Assembly: GCF_000150275.1 (NCBI RefSeq)
Contig: NW_002060967.1
Span: forward strand, 62,001 to 126,000
Length of the DNA stretch: 64,000 bases
DNA from: Trichoplax adhaerens
Taxonomy: Eukaryota; Placozoa; Uniplacotomia; Trichoplacea; Trichoplacidae
Direction: 5' to 3'
A model generated the notes under the pieces. The model was not told the DNA's origin, did no database searches, and saw only the letters and a program-made list of their open reading frames with translations. A program made the translations under genes and the position numbers. Positions 35,284-48,282 of this stretch are shown here, in pieces (the stretch's first letter is position 1; every line of letters begins with the position of its first letter).

Positions 35284-37330
35284 CTAGCTTAAAACTCGAA
35301 TTCTGATAGCTAGAATGTCACCGGCCAAGTAATAACGAGAAGACAGTCGCGAAATGCTAACAAACTTAGCAAAACCATAACCTTGCGGACTTTTCCATTC
35401 TTTTGGACGTTGAAGGGCAGTAATGTTAGGTTGAGGTGATAATATATCGGTGATATTTCTTCGTTCACCGCGAACTGGATTTCGATCAAGAACAGAAATT
35501 TTAATTCGACGGTTAAACGGCCACTTCATTGCGTTATCGTATTCGCCTTGCATTAAATGAACGTAGACTGAAAGATAATTTCTACTACGATCATCAACAC
35601 CATCCAAATTAACTCTGACACACAGTTTATAACCAGGATTGCCTGTCGAGAATGCCTCGCTGTACATTGAGTCTCGTAAATTACACCTTGCATCGGATAA
35701 ACATGCATTAAAATTTCTTACTTCCCATATGAAGTCACCATTGGCTAAGGATAAACGATTAACTAAAGCTAAATTAGATTTTGTTTCGACTAATTCTTCT
35801 TGCAATCGTTCTATATCAATTTTCATTTCACGTAATTTGTATTGAAAGTATTTTTCCATTTGAGCATATTTCTGCTCTAAATGTTTGAAGTTAGCAAGTA
35901 CAGAAGACTCAGCACAAAGTCTTGATTCTTCTTTGGCTTCTTGGGCATCGTTATCTTCATTTGTTAAATGGACAGCTTGCATTTGTTGCTCAATATTAGC
36001 AGTAATATCCTTTGTCTACATTAGGAAAGAGATAAAATGAATGCGCAATGTTATCAGTTCATGACTATCATGATGCTTCTAATCTCGTTTTAGAAATGAC
36101 GGCTAATGGCATAATTTTAGTTCGTAATAATACCGGTAGCAATTGCTGCAATAATGAATTATAATTATGGAATATATGAAATAGCCAATCTACAACGTTT
36201 AATATCAGTAAAGTGATGCAACTCTAGTTCACTCTAAGATGCATTGATGACAGATATTGTCAGATAAGAAAGATCTACGTTGCCGTCAGCTACATTCGAT
36301 TTTTTTAGCATAGGAATTGATAAGTGCAATATACCTTTTCAAGAGGATTAAGTTGCACACTACGTTTGGCTTCTTCAGGACGACAATCTTTTATGTGTTT
36401 CTGTAAGATGATTAAAACTAAATTAGATGATGTTGGACTTTTAGCGATGAATCATAAAATATAGCCTGCTAAGTTACCAGGATAATAGCATATGGTTGAT
36501 AAATGCATAGAGAATTTTTAAAACGCGTTTATACCTCTAATTCCCTTAGAGGACCTGTCCAACGACAACCTAGACGGCGATTTCGACAATAAATATCCAA
36601 ATTTAAAACTTCACGTTTAGCTGCATTATCAACCGATAGCTCATTAATGGCGATTGGCTGACAGTTATTTGGGCAATGTTTACCGCCTCGCCTATATACA
36701 CGCACAAGGAATAAATAAAAGGATCAGATGCATTTTAATTCATTAGGATTATATTAATTCTTATTGATAATAACAGCAATAAATCATAATTTGCTACTAA
36801 TGCTTTTCTATCGTGCTACAGTCACAATTGACAAATAAGTTGAACATGCAGTATTTCATGTGTTAAAGTAAAAGTATTATGAGTAAATAATTCTATTCAC
36901 GAATCTTAATTCATCGATTCGAACTTTATTTGTCTTTATGTAATCGTGCATATGGATTGACGTCGTATTTGTTTTTTCCATTTTTTAATACATGATTATG
37001 TTTACAGTAATATTACTGTTAACCAGATCAAGTACTGTCCTGTTCAAAAACTGCTAGTCAATAATTACTGTGCACAAGAAAAGAAAACTCTCCAGCTTCC
37101 TCTGTGTGCCTAATGCACGATTAGATATACTCGTATTCAATCTTATCAATGTATTTTCTGCCTTACCTAATATAAACTTCGATACACTCCTTACAAAATC
37201 GATGTCCACATCTAGTCTGGACTGGATCTTTCAGAGCACAACAGCATATTGCGCATTCATATTTACTCAGATTATCGCCAACAAAGCTAACTTCGTAGCC
37301 TTTAGGTAGCTCCATCCTTAGATTTTGCAT
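35284..37330 (-). CDS. TRAF-family RING / zinc-finger / coiled-coil / MATH E3 ligase (4 exons)
   Basis: Likely cytoplasmic adaptor and ubiquitin ligase acting below TNF-receptor- or Toll-like signalling. Exons: 37167..37330, 36535..36691, 36335..36400, 35284..36015; 372 aa. RING: Cys26, Cys29, Cys41, His43, Cys46, Cys49 (YECAICCCALKDPVQTRCGHRF), then HCPNN, where the last ligand pair is not the usual CPxC/D. One TRAF-type zinc finger has Cys90, Cys97, His109 and Cys113. A charged coiled-coil region spans about 150-212. The MATH/TRAF-C domain (222-372) contains GDFIWEV, YLSVYVHLMQGEYDNAMKWP and GYGFAKFVSI. The ATG at 37330 is the first after an in-frame stop. Closest in feel to TRAF4/TRAF6, but with one zinc finger instead of several, so I give no paralogue number. 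Confidence 0.92.
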
Positions 37331-38025
37331 ATTGCGTTGTAGCACTAATTAAGCGTTGAAAATTATTTCAAACTCCAACATCGACAGCCCATTTATACCT
37401 GTATACAGATATCGAGTAAATGAGCTAGTATCAATAAACAAATATAGAATCTGATGCATCTTGTACTTAAATAACGCCATACTTAGCGGCAATTACTTTA
37501 TTAGTACAGTACTATATTTAGAACTGTAAGGTTAGGGGGTGAACTAGGGGAATAGTACAGCGTAGAGTATGTTATGGGTAATAAAAAATAAATATTAATA
37601 GATAGCTATGTTAGGACCTATGGGGACGGACCATAGTGGTTTGGACTTGTAAGTGTTAGGAGCCTTACTGTAGATTCTGTAAGCAGCCCTATCGTCGATG
37701 GTGTAAAAGCAAGAGAGAGTTAGGGATGTGTTTCGGAGGGTTTGTACACTACTGCACTACACACTGTATACCAGTGATTAGAAATATTATATTGCATTAC
37801 AACCATTAATAAATTCCCCACTCTTTTACGGGGAAAGGAGGGCATGATCGTGAGATATACTACTACCTATTCTATTAATGATCTACTGCATATTATGTAT
37901 GATGTGGTCAAATCCTCAAAGTTAAAAAATGCTCGAAAAAATGTCGAAATCTTGCAAATTTATTCTATTTATTGATCATCGTATGCAATGGAAAAAGGCG
38001 AATTGAGCAATGTAAGTTTCCATTA

Positions 38026-38180
38026 GTAAAGCAGCTACACCGAAATAATATTCTAACTATTTCGCTGTCACATCTAGTACAGTCGTGCATTGATCCTAAT
38101 TTGTAAAGTAGCTACGCCAAAATAATATTCAAGGTATTTCGATGTCCTATATAGAACAATCGTGCATCGATCTTAGAGTA
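38026..38180. repeat. Two-copy 77-bp tandem repeat
   Basis: GTAAAGCAGCTACACCGAAA... at 38026 and GTAAAGTAGCTACGCCAAAA... at 38103 match through ATAATATTC, TATTTCG(C/A)TGTC and CGTGCAT(T/C)GATC. Clear but diverged. Confidence 0.8.
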
Positions 38181-38335
38181 TAATTTGACTGATAAGGCGA
38201 TTGATGAATTTTACTCATTTTGTTACGACTCAATATCTCCATTTATTACCGTAACGCAGATATTAAAGATGAAAGTCATAGCATTAGAAGTAACCATTTT
38301 CACCGTATGACAGGTCTATCAAATGGTAATACTAT

Positions 38336-38395
38336 CTGTTAAATGAGCACATTATCGTAAACCGTCAGCAAAGCGACGGGAGTTTGCACTAGTAT
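38336..38395. repeat. 60-bp interspersed repeat, copy 2 (inverted)
   Basis: Reverse complement of 23380-23439 with one visible mismatch. It abuts the degenerate array starting at 38396, so it may be part of a larger repeat family. Confidence 0.85.
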
Positions 38396-38700
38396 ACATA
38401 AATTAAGGGCAGTAATTTCGTGACGCAAAACATATTCTAGGTAACCTTTTCCACTGTCTATGATGACATAAATAAGGGCAGCAATTTCGCAAGATTGAAA
38501 CAATCTTTGGGGGATTGTCATTATTTAAGGAAGTTTTTCTCACTTTGTATGATGTTAAGGGAAGTAAAGGTAAGAATTTCGTAAAATTAAAGCATTACTT
38601 TCAGTATTGTCATTGCTCAAATCAGCATTTTTGGTTCTGTATGTCATGGCATAAATAAGGGTAATCAACTCATACGATTGAATCTATAGCATTTCGGGAA
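38396..38700. repeat. Degenerate ~80-95-bp tandem array
   Basis: Four blocks begin with CATAAAT(T)AAGGG(C/T)A or TTAAGGGAAGTAA and continue with (C/A)AATTTCGT/CA, then an AT-rich part ending near TGT(A/C)TGATG. Blocks start near 38398, 38469, 38552 and 38650. Divergence is high. Confidence 0.6.
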
Positions 38701-40836
38701 TTGCCCAACTTGCGGACTCGTCTCGAACTGTTTGCTTCTTCGTATACTGAACTACTGTAGAGTAATATAAAGCACAGTATGCGATACTATGCAGTGCATA
38801 GTAGTATTTTGCAACATCCTTCTCATTCACTCTGAAATCCGATTGAAGACATTCGTTAATATCTCGCCATAGACGGGAAAGCAACCTAGAATATTCAGGT
38901 TGACAGTTTCATCACTTCTTACTTGCTTACTTCATCTTTCAACTGAATACATTGTAAATTTGATGAAAACAACGGTACAACACTACCTAGTGGATTCTTA
39001 GTTCAACGGTCATTATTAATTGGACCTAATACGGTGACCAGCCAGCCAAACACCGAAAGAGGTACAAAGTTCTCGTCAAACCTCCTCCGAAACCGGGCAT
39101 CGTAAAGTACACGAATTGATGTAGGTTCAATGCACATTTACTTTATAGTGTATACCCATACTACTGTCTATATTGAACAAGATTTACATGTTGTAAAATA
39201 CGATAATAAATATATTCGATTCAATATGATAAATTGGCTCCATTATGTTTGTACGTTTAGGAAAATCGAATATGAGAACTGTACAGTACTAAATAAAAAA
39301 AAACATCGCACAGTTTAGGGTAATTAAGCCGTGATTAAACTTGCTATATTTATATTTGTGAATGAGTAATCGAAAATTGAAAATGAATGTTAAACGATCG
39401 CTGAGAGTAGCGTAATGACATCAAAATTTATTTGTATTGAATGACGCCGATATTAAGTCAATGTTGTACTGCTACGGTAGAACTTTAAGTAAACGGTAAA
39501 CTTAAAAGTGTAAAATGAATTATTTGGTGGGGATTCCTTTACTATGTTGTAAAACTTGATATGAGCCAAGAAAGATTTTATAGCGATGTCCTATTAACTA
39601 GGCAGTACACCCGCAAAGCAATTACCCCAACACTGTTTCCCCGTCAGGCTTAACCTGGCTTGGGATACGCATCCAATTGTTGGGATGTTTATAATTAATT
39701 ATAGCTATATATTATATTAACTATTGTTTAATTAACGTATACATGGACAGTACAGTATATACGTATGCATCTAACAATAATTGAAATTTTTGCATATGCC
39801 ACTTTAAATCTCTTATTTTTTGAACGTGCAGATGATCTCAACTTGAGTTGGACATCGTGTACATTGGCTGGCCAGGGGAGCACAGTGGATACCTAAATCG
39901 CAAAACTTAATTTAACGAAGGTCATACGATGTAATAATATTCGGTCAATGAGTAGTCCATATACTTAGTTCTATTGCCCTGGAGATAAAATAAATCAAAT
40001 TGATAATTTGCTTTGTGCCTACGTCTACAAACTCCTGTATAGCTCTCGTATCGTGGCCGGAAATCGTCAATGATGCAGGTTGAATCGGGCATCGTCTACC
40101 ATTTCTCGCATACTGTATACGCGACGAACATTTTATGGAAATCAATTTTTAAATCTCTTGCTAGGCCTTGTCTTAGTCGTTTGCTAACAGAGATAATAAA
40201 TAACTTTTCTTCAACTCTACTTTTGCTGCTTCCTACCAAATCCATCACAGGTGCCATCAGTAGCACCTAGGAAAATTAAATTAAAATTCAATATCCGTAA
40301 GAGACTTCTGCAATTCAGGAATTTGCCAATTTTTAGACACAAATTATCTCGTTGCTATGGCTATTGAAAGTCGATGAAGTGCTTTGGTACAATAAGAACA
40401 AACGATCGCACTGTACGACATCATGAAACTTCAACCACGCTGTAGTGACACAAATTAGATGACGTCTCTCTGTTATGACGTGTGTTGACGAGCTTCACGT
40501 CAACGAAATCATCCGCTGCGCTTCACTCGACTGCCATTTTCCTTGGATCAATATTGCGGCTACACCAACCGGACGTTTGACACAGGACTAATGACACGCA
40601 GTACACGTGTAGTGAGTTGACCAATCCAATGTACAAGACCTGCAGACTGTGCAGAGTATGAAATGCGTCCATTTGATATCAATGCGCGCCAATGATGACT
40701 TGCTTCATTTCTTTGGAAGCCACAGGACAAGGGCATAGCGTCCCTTCAGCACAATTTGGACCGCAGTAAGAATTAAATCATTTCCGTCCGCTTATTGATG
40801 CTCTGAAAGAGTTCTACTTCATTGACGAAAGACACA

Positions 40837-43800
40837 ATGACAAAGAGAAAATATCCAATGCGTAAGAATGCAAGGAAATTAAAACGCCCTTTGGAAGGAC
40901 CAAGTGATTCCATTTCTACAACATGCCTATCTCGATATCGCAAAGAGACAAATAGTTTCTCTTTTCCAATTTGTAGCCAAAGAAGTGAGATTTACCTCTT
41001 TGAGCGTCTGCCCTTGGAAATACTTCACTATATCTTGGATTTTTTAACTGTCGATGACTTACAAACTTTCGCCTCGGCGTCCAATCCATTCGACATATGG
41101 ACTTTAGGTTATTTGAAGCGTACAACTGTCATTAAGAAGATATTTAACCTTTCATTGCTAAAATGTACAACTGAAGACAAGCAAAAAATCACTGTCAACT
41201 GCACTGCAATAACTCGATTACGATCCAGATTTAAAATGCAAACCAAACTAAATACACTTTATGATGCTTTAGGTAAGTTTAAAAGTCCAATACGAATGAT
41301 TTACAAGTTTCATATCTCTATTTTATTCAATGAATACTAGTAATCAAATTTGAGGACTACTGCATCCTGCTCTAAGATATCGTCATTTAGTACATTCATT
41401 GCAAATCATTGCAGAAAATGAAAATACCATAGGTTACGAAGAGTTCATGCTACAATACTTGTAGCGTCAAGTGCAATACAGTCTCACCTGACGTATTCAA
41501 GTTGCCCTAACCTTCGCTAGTGTCAAACTCTTCATTGTCGCAAACCCCTTATACGACGCATTCGTTTTTACTCAATCAGTTATTGTTACATTGAAGCAAT
41601 TAAGAGATGAAAGTCTATTTTAAACCAATTATAACCAAATCATTCCCACCAGTCTTGCAATATCACAATCTTCATAATAATTATAACTTGAACAATACTT
41701 CAAATTGGATACCGATGTTACTGTTTTAGTGATTTAATACCATTGGAGTAACATGAAACAAACGCTTGTGTATTTTGAAAGGATTATTATGCTGTACTCT
41801 ACCTCTCCAATCTGGCGTTCTGTATAATTTACGATTGATTGAGGTTATTGTATCAAATCATTACTAGTTTACTACTGCCAACAAAAGACACCGTAATCAA
41901 TTTACCCACTCTATACGCGTATCTGTCTGCCATTGAAAAGTTTCCACATGTGTCCATTCACAGATAATAAAATTACTCTATACAGTGAATCTGTCGTGAA
42001 ATTTTAACTTCAATTTTGAGAATATTTCTTCTTAAAATTTTGATAATAGCTACAAGTTCTTACAGTTACTAAATTACACAAATTTCGATCTGTAATCTAA
42101 AACTCGTTGATTAAATTTGTCAAGAATTATTTACTTCTTGCCAACCCTCCAATAACAGTCGAGAAATACTGCATTTCCCTGTATGTATTACTTCATTATA
42201 TTATTTGATATCGAAGTATTTTTGATTCGTGTAGTTATGCTATATACAATAATTTGCAGTTAGATAAATACAGTATAAAATTTAAGTTTTACACCGTAAC
42301 AGCACAAATTTTTCTTCAACATTGTTTCATTAATCAATTATTACCGTGAAATTTATTTTACATCAAAATTTGTGTCCCAAAATAATTTAATAGGTAAAAC
42401 TTGGGCAGTAGCTTCTTCCAATTTTCAACAGAAGGAAAGATATAAGTTGCTAGCCTACGTACTGAAAATACTTGTAAGGCATAAATTGCTTTAAACAGCT
42501 ATACATAGTCGTATACGTAGAATTTTTTCAATTGCAATCAAAACAAAATCTATAGTTGTACTATCTTGAAGCGCAGTATAACTATTAGAGAGCGTAAATT
42601 AATCGAAAAAATGCGTAATACAGTACTAGAATCATCAACTAATTTTATTGATGTTATGATAACGATTAAACGAGCATTATCATTAATCCTAATGTAATAA
42701 CATATTCCAGGTGATGCTGTAGATATACGATAGTAATATAACTGTCTAAATATTCCATGCTGGTTTATAATGGTATACTATGGTCTCTTATTTGAGTTTA
42801 TAACAACAGTACTTCGTCTGCCTACCTATTACTTTTATTACTACTACCATACTACCACAGCCCTATTATTATATTGTAGGTTTCCACCTTTACGGAAATA
42901 CTTTGCCATTATGCAAGTGATCACAATTGCTTCTTTTACATCGCCTGTGCAAAGTTTATTGATAAATTTACATCAATGTGGCCACAGGAAGATAAACTGA
43001 GTGCATATGAGTACATTCTCGAATACGACTACTTCCATAACAAGATTAAATCGACACTTTTTAATCTGAAATTTCCTGTTGCCATTAAAAATGAGAATCA
43101 TGAAATCTTTCATATAAGGCATTTCTTTCGCGATATTTTCCTTGATCGGTACCGAAATATTGAGCGAGGAATACGTTTATCAATTGCTCTGAAACCGTGG
43201 CCAATTTTTATTCAAGCTCGTTTGATATATATGTTATATGCTTCACCAATCTTATTAAAAGGTAAATTCTACAAATAAGAACCGATGATTTATGACGTGC
43301 CGGTAGTATTCAATATTATCGTCATATTTAACTATATATTGATTAAACTTGTCCCCTTGATGTCAGTATATAAATTCGGACGCTGATAAAGCGTGTATAA
43401 TAGTAAAGATAAATTTAACCATAATATACTCTCGAGTAAATTTCCCTAGATATTGGCCATATTTCTTCAGAATGGCAAATCCAAACGGATGAAGCCGTGG
43501 CATTTGGTGAAGTATTCAAATGTCTGAAGCTAACGGCTGACGATGATAATCATAAATTTAAAGATGACGACTGGATTAGTATATTATGGGACCTTCGTGA
43601 AGCAGGTTAACTTAAGTTTCATGCCATCAATGTTGAAAGTTTATGACTTTTCGACACTAAAATATCCAGTTATAGTATGTGCGCTGATATATCCTCTATT
43701 ACATGGTATAACTGTATTTCTGAATTAATGCTTTATCATATAGCTTCGGAAGTATGGCTTGAAAATTATTTGCCACTAATATTGTTGTATGGTGGTGAGC

Positions 43801-44340
43801 AAGTATATACTACATACTTAACAACAAAACTGTCATGTGGCCGATTAGAGGAAGTGTGCGGTTTGGTTATTTCGCTGATAATTATATTGTGGGAAAATGT
43901 AGCACCAGAAAGATGTTGTAGAACCTGGTATTTTATAGATACTAATGTTACTAAAATTGAATTAGTCTGAATCGATGCAATACTGAAATGATTGTGCAAT
44001 TATTTGATATAGGCTATTAAAATTACTGAAGAAAATTGAGCAAGAATTGCCTGACAAGTATAAGCTATTTATTAGAGCATTATTTCGTTATTTTCGACAT
44101 GAGATCGCCATCAATGCGTTCCCTGTAAATGACTGGAATAAAGGTTAAGTGTACTTAATAGACTATCGTTTTTATAAAATTTCAATAAATTAAAATTGAA
44201 TTAATTTTGAAATACAACTTTTAAAACTATTGGTTATTGTTTGAATATGTCATTATTTAGGTTTTGGTGAGCGATATAAAGCACATTACGGTTTAATATC
44301 CTGCCTTACAGATTTATTGCAAGAGTTGCTTACACGGTGA
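40837..44340 (+). CDS. FBXO47: FBXO47/PROM-1-like F-box protein (7 exons)
   Basis: F-box proteins link substrates to SCF (SKP1-CUL1) ubiquitin ligases; FBXO47 in mammals and its worm relative PROM-1 act in meiotic prophase. Exons: 40837..41272, 42394..42473, 42880..43261, 43450..43605, 43744..43927, 44013..44143, 44261..44340; 482 aa (human 452). The F-box is near residues 50-85 (LFERLPLEILHYILDFLTVDD). Later landmarks fit the family: TWAVASSNFQQKERYKLL, FFRDIFLDRYRNIERGIRLS, ALKPWPIFIQARLIYML, SEVWLENYLPLILLYGG, SCGRLEEVCGLVISL. A basic N-terminal tail (KRKYPMRKNARKLKRP) could be a nuclear signal. The start is the first ATG after an in-frame stop at 40804. The 1.1-kb first intron is empty. 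The stop lies 649 bp before the YOD1 stop (convergent). Confidence 0.9.
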
Positions 44341-44989
44341 CTATATTAATATGAATGGACATAAACTTAAGTTGTTTTTAGTAGTATTCGCCTATTGCAA
44401 ATTTCTCAATGTCGTTATATAGTCTTTCATTTTGGCATTGAGTATTTACAGTGTCGATAATATTTCTCGCTACTGTACATTATTTGCCAATTTCTTTTAT
44501 TTCAATAATTTGTACGCATATACTAATAAGCTGACTTTGTATTTTCTTACATATCAAAGCTACAGCTAAGCTGTAATGCAATCAGTTATTCCTCGACTAA
44601 AGTTGTTATCACACTTATCAAGGTTATCAATTTCATTTAATTAATTACAGCAAATGTTCTATGTCATAAACAGTTGTAGTGCCGCATTGATATACTTATT
44701 GTTTACCTTCCTGTCTGAAAATTACAATTATACATTAGCAAATTAACCGGTACAGTGTCGGAAATTAAGAGCTTATTTATATTTATCAAAACGATGTTCA
44801 AGGAACGTCCAATAAATCGAAGTATATTAATACTGCACAGTTCTAATCTTAAAATATTGTTAATAGCTAACAATATATGATGTCGTTACCTTGTATAGTA
44901 AAGTAAGCCATTTTAAAATAAATAGCCACAGTTCAATATACGTCATGAATAAAATGATACAAAAAAATATACAGTAATGAATAAAACGG
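44341..44989. other. Convergent spacer FBXO47 / YOD1
   Basis: No gene seen; AT-rich 3' UTR-type sequence for both convergent genes. Confidence 0.6.
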
Positions 44990-46531
44990 CTATTCATACT
45001 CTTCAAAATTAGTATGACCAGTAAGCTTTGTATGTTGTTGAGCATCGTATACGCCAGTTAATTGCTTATAACAGTAGGAACACCTTAAGGCGTAATTGCC
45101 AGCATACGTGTTTTGACGATTCTAAAAATTGAGAAATTACAGCAATTGTCATATTGTTTAGATTAGTTGCAATGTTAACTTAAAAAGTAACTTGAGTATA
45201 GTAATTCTAATAGAAAATAAGATGATGTAATAAGAAAAGATTAATTCTACTTCCGCTTTACCAATTTGACTTCGTTGGCTAATTCCAGTGCTAATGGTAT
45301 CAGATTGTCGTCGTTTGTTGAAAATTTTTGTTTTGCCGAGGTATTAGGATTGGCCATGTCAACAAGCTCAAGTGAATCATAGTGTGAACCGTCATAAATT
45401 AGGAAAATTCGATGCTGGTAATTTTTGTCTTCTCCTGCATACGAAAATAAAAAGCAGCATGATGCAAACTATGACTTCACTGCCCTAATACATACATACA
45501 TAGATATAAGTTTATGATTTTATTTAGCTATTAAGAAAGAAGTTATGCTTTACGAAAAGTCATAAAAGAAGTATATTACATACCGAATCTATCGATCCTG
45601 ATATTAACGGTATCTACTACGCATATTTCTACTTGGAAATGCTCGCTTAATATCGCAATCTCAATTCCTCCTCCCCATGATGTTGAGAGCATAATCCATC
45701 TGGAATACTCGGAGGGTTCTACACCGAGAAATGCTTCCGTGTAAAGCTTGGGATAGCGTTGTACAACTTCGGAAATTAGTGAGCGTAATTCTTCGACTGT
45801 CTGCAGGTTACTTGTTAATAAATAGCTAATGATTTAAGAGGTATCAATTTATACCGAATTAAAATTGCAAGATATATAACAAGAAAATATTAATACACAT
45901 GATAAAGCGATGATCTGTACATATTATCGTCACTAAGAATTATATTTTATAGATAGCCATCTGAGATGCATGCAATCGTATAGCAAAACTAGAAGCAAAG
46001 TCAAGTTAGCTGTACCTGATACTGCTAAAGAGGCACGAATTATCTGCAGGAACTTGCCTTATCAAGATATAACGAGGAATGATGTTAACATTTCTTCCTT
46101 ATTATTGCATTAACTTAGTACTCAGTATACTCCTACTTCAAATTATGAACTATATTAATAAACTATATCTGACTGAAAACACTAAAGATAGTATCAAGTA
46201 ATAGAGCATAACAGAAAAGTGCTACATACGTATGCGTTTTACTGTAACCCAGTTTCAAAAAGAAAATTGCAAGTCTACCTTCTTTGAAATATCCATAAGG
46301 GTATTTCACTTTTTTGTAAATTGCATTGATCCTCTTTGGCGTCGCTTATCCCTATACTCTGACTATAACTAGGAGGCTTCTTACTTTGATCGGTAGAATT
46401 TTCATTTCTTGGTGGAGTTGTATTTTGTTGGAATTCAATATATATCCTATCACCACTGGAGATGGGTAACGTCTTGAGTAATTGCTCAGGTCTTGATAGG
46501 TCTAATTGCTCTCTAGGATACCCATAAAGAA
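44990..46531 (-). CDS. YOD1: OTU1/YOD1 ubiquitin thioesterase, 5' end missing
   Basis: Deubiquitinase that trims ubiquitin chains on p97/VCP clients in ER-associated degradation. Supported exons in coding order: 46279..46531, 46016..46093, 45584..45800, 45262..45434, 44990..45121. The first holds the second half of the UBX-like N-terminal fold (VLYGYPREQLDLSRPE, LPISSGDRIYIEF) and a Pro/Ser-rich linker. The catalytic Cys lies in VPADNSCLFSSI, then WIMLSTSWGGGIEIAILSEH and VNIRIDRFGEDK. The catalytic His is in LIYDGSHYDSLE. The C-terminal C2H2 finger is CSYCYKQLTGVYDAQQH...H. The junction 46016/45800 is out of phase, so a small exon between (perhaps about 45900-45935, DDNMYRSSLYH) is required but unproven. 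The first coding exon upstream of 46531 was not found. Confidence 0.9.
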
Positions 46532-48282
46532 CTGTAACCCAGGATTGCGTTGCGCAACATTCATTTTGATAAAAATATCCAATTAAAATGTTGAAATATT
46601 TAATTGATTTCGTTTTGAAATGTATCAATATAAACTATCATTTTAGGATGTATGTGATCGGGTATTCTAATGACTTATGTCCTGATCGTTCTAATTTAAT
46701 ATGTGATAATAATATAATATAATTCATAACATGAATAATACCATACTTTTTTGATCCTGGGCCATTATTCCTGTTATTTTATAGATGTGATTACATAAAT
46801 CGGCCACAGTATTATTGTCCCGTAAAGTGTTAATATTGTGTGATCCACCTTTGGACAAGCACCTAAGCCTCTGTACATGCATGTACACGAATCAATCAAT
46901 TTGAGTTGAAAGATCTTTATTGACATCAATATATTCCTATACAACTTGAAAGCCTGTTTACAGGTCATGCATGACCAGTGTTTTGTAGGCATAACGTCTT
47001 TTATTTACTCAACACTGGCCATGACGTCGCTATTAGTAAGTAAAAAGTAGAAACATGCTAAAGAGACCACTGTCAATGATATATAAATCAATTATGTATC
47101 AATGCAATCTAAGTTAATTTTGTAGTTCAAAGATGATGCGAAGGTCTTTAAAAGTGCAGTAGTTACGGCATAAACTATGCAGGTTGTATTTAAGGCGCAA
47201 CTCTAAAGTTAGGTTTAGAAGAGTATCTCTATTGATTATGCTTCATTCTTTCAATTTAGAAGTCCCTGCAAATGCTCGTCAGATTTATTTCAGCATGAGG
47301 GCAATAGTGCAACAGGTTTGTTATGCTACTGTATTATACACAGTAGCAACGTTAGCTATTTGGTATGCAGGCAGTTTATTTTTGGTATAAAAAGAAGTAT
47401 TGAGCAGTAAACGTTTGAATATACTAGAGTAACATATTGATTAGTAAGTTACAATAATGTATACAGGCAAATTAGAGCACGAGTATTACTATCTGACAGT
47501 AAATTTGAAATTAGAGTGAGCCAATAGCATTCATTTTATCTAAATTAGGTTTACTATTGAAAAGACTATCATACCTAAGCACAACTATGCTAATAGTTTT
47601 ACGGTTTGTTGGCGACAGCATCGACTTAGCAGCAACACGGATTTGCGTAATAGCTGTGTTTATGTTGTTTCTAACAATTTTAATAATACGAATATACGCG
47701 ACTAGACTCAATTCAGTTTTGTTGTACTGCATGATGGTTGAGTTATTGATAATGTGGTGGTCTACTTCAACTAGTAACCACTAACTGAGCACGTCATACT
47801 ATCATCTTTAATTAGGAACTTTGGTTGAAAACTTACAAAAAGTGCCATAGTCTTGTGGAGATGAGGATTATGGGAGAGCACTATTGGAATATTGGCAACG
47901 ACTTGAGTGAATTAATTGACTTGCGTTCAAAGTATTCTTGGCATCGTTTGTCTTCCTACATGAAATACGTGTTGGTACTTGTCGGTTAAGGATACGCACT
48001 TGGTAAAGTTAGTAGGTACAGCAAAGTCGATAGACTTTGAAGTTGCTACTTTCGACAACTAGTTTTATCTGAGCTTTGAAAAGAGTTTACTGGTAGAAGT
48101 CATTCAAACATGATTTATATTGGATAATGATCAACTGCTTTGTCTATTATTGTGTGCCTCCAATTCTTGATAGTACTGTACAGCACAGTATACCATGGAC
48201 AATGGATATCCGATAGCTTATCTTGCCGTTCCATTTTTACCATACTGTAGTACTGCTACTACTTAACAGCTTGAGTTATTAC

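Larger units (their letters stand above)
37331..40836. other. Gene-free 3.5-kb spacer with degenerate tandem repeats
   Basis: This lies between divergently oriented TRAF and FBXO47-like genes. 37.5-37.75 kb is G-rich on the plus strand but has no coding signal. Tandem repeats occur at 38026-38180 and 38396-38700, and an inverted copy of the 60-bp interspersed repeat at 38336. 40.4-40.8 kb is GC-richer (AATGCGCGCC near 40680), plausibly the FBXO47 promoter. Confidence 0.55.

Noticed and set aside
37500-37760. G-rich stretch as a possible RNA gene
   Set aside because: No tRNA A/B boxes, no rRNA core motifs and no convincing fold by eye.
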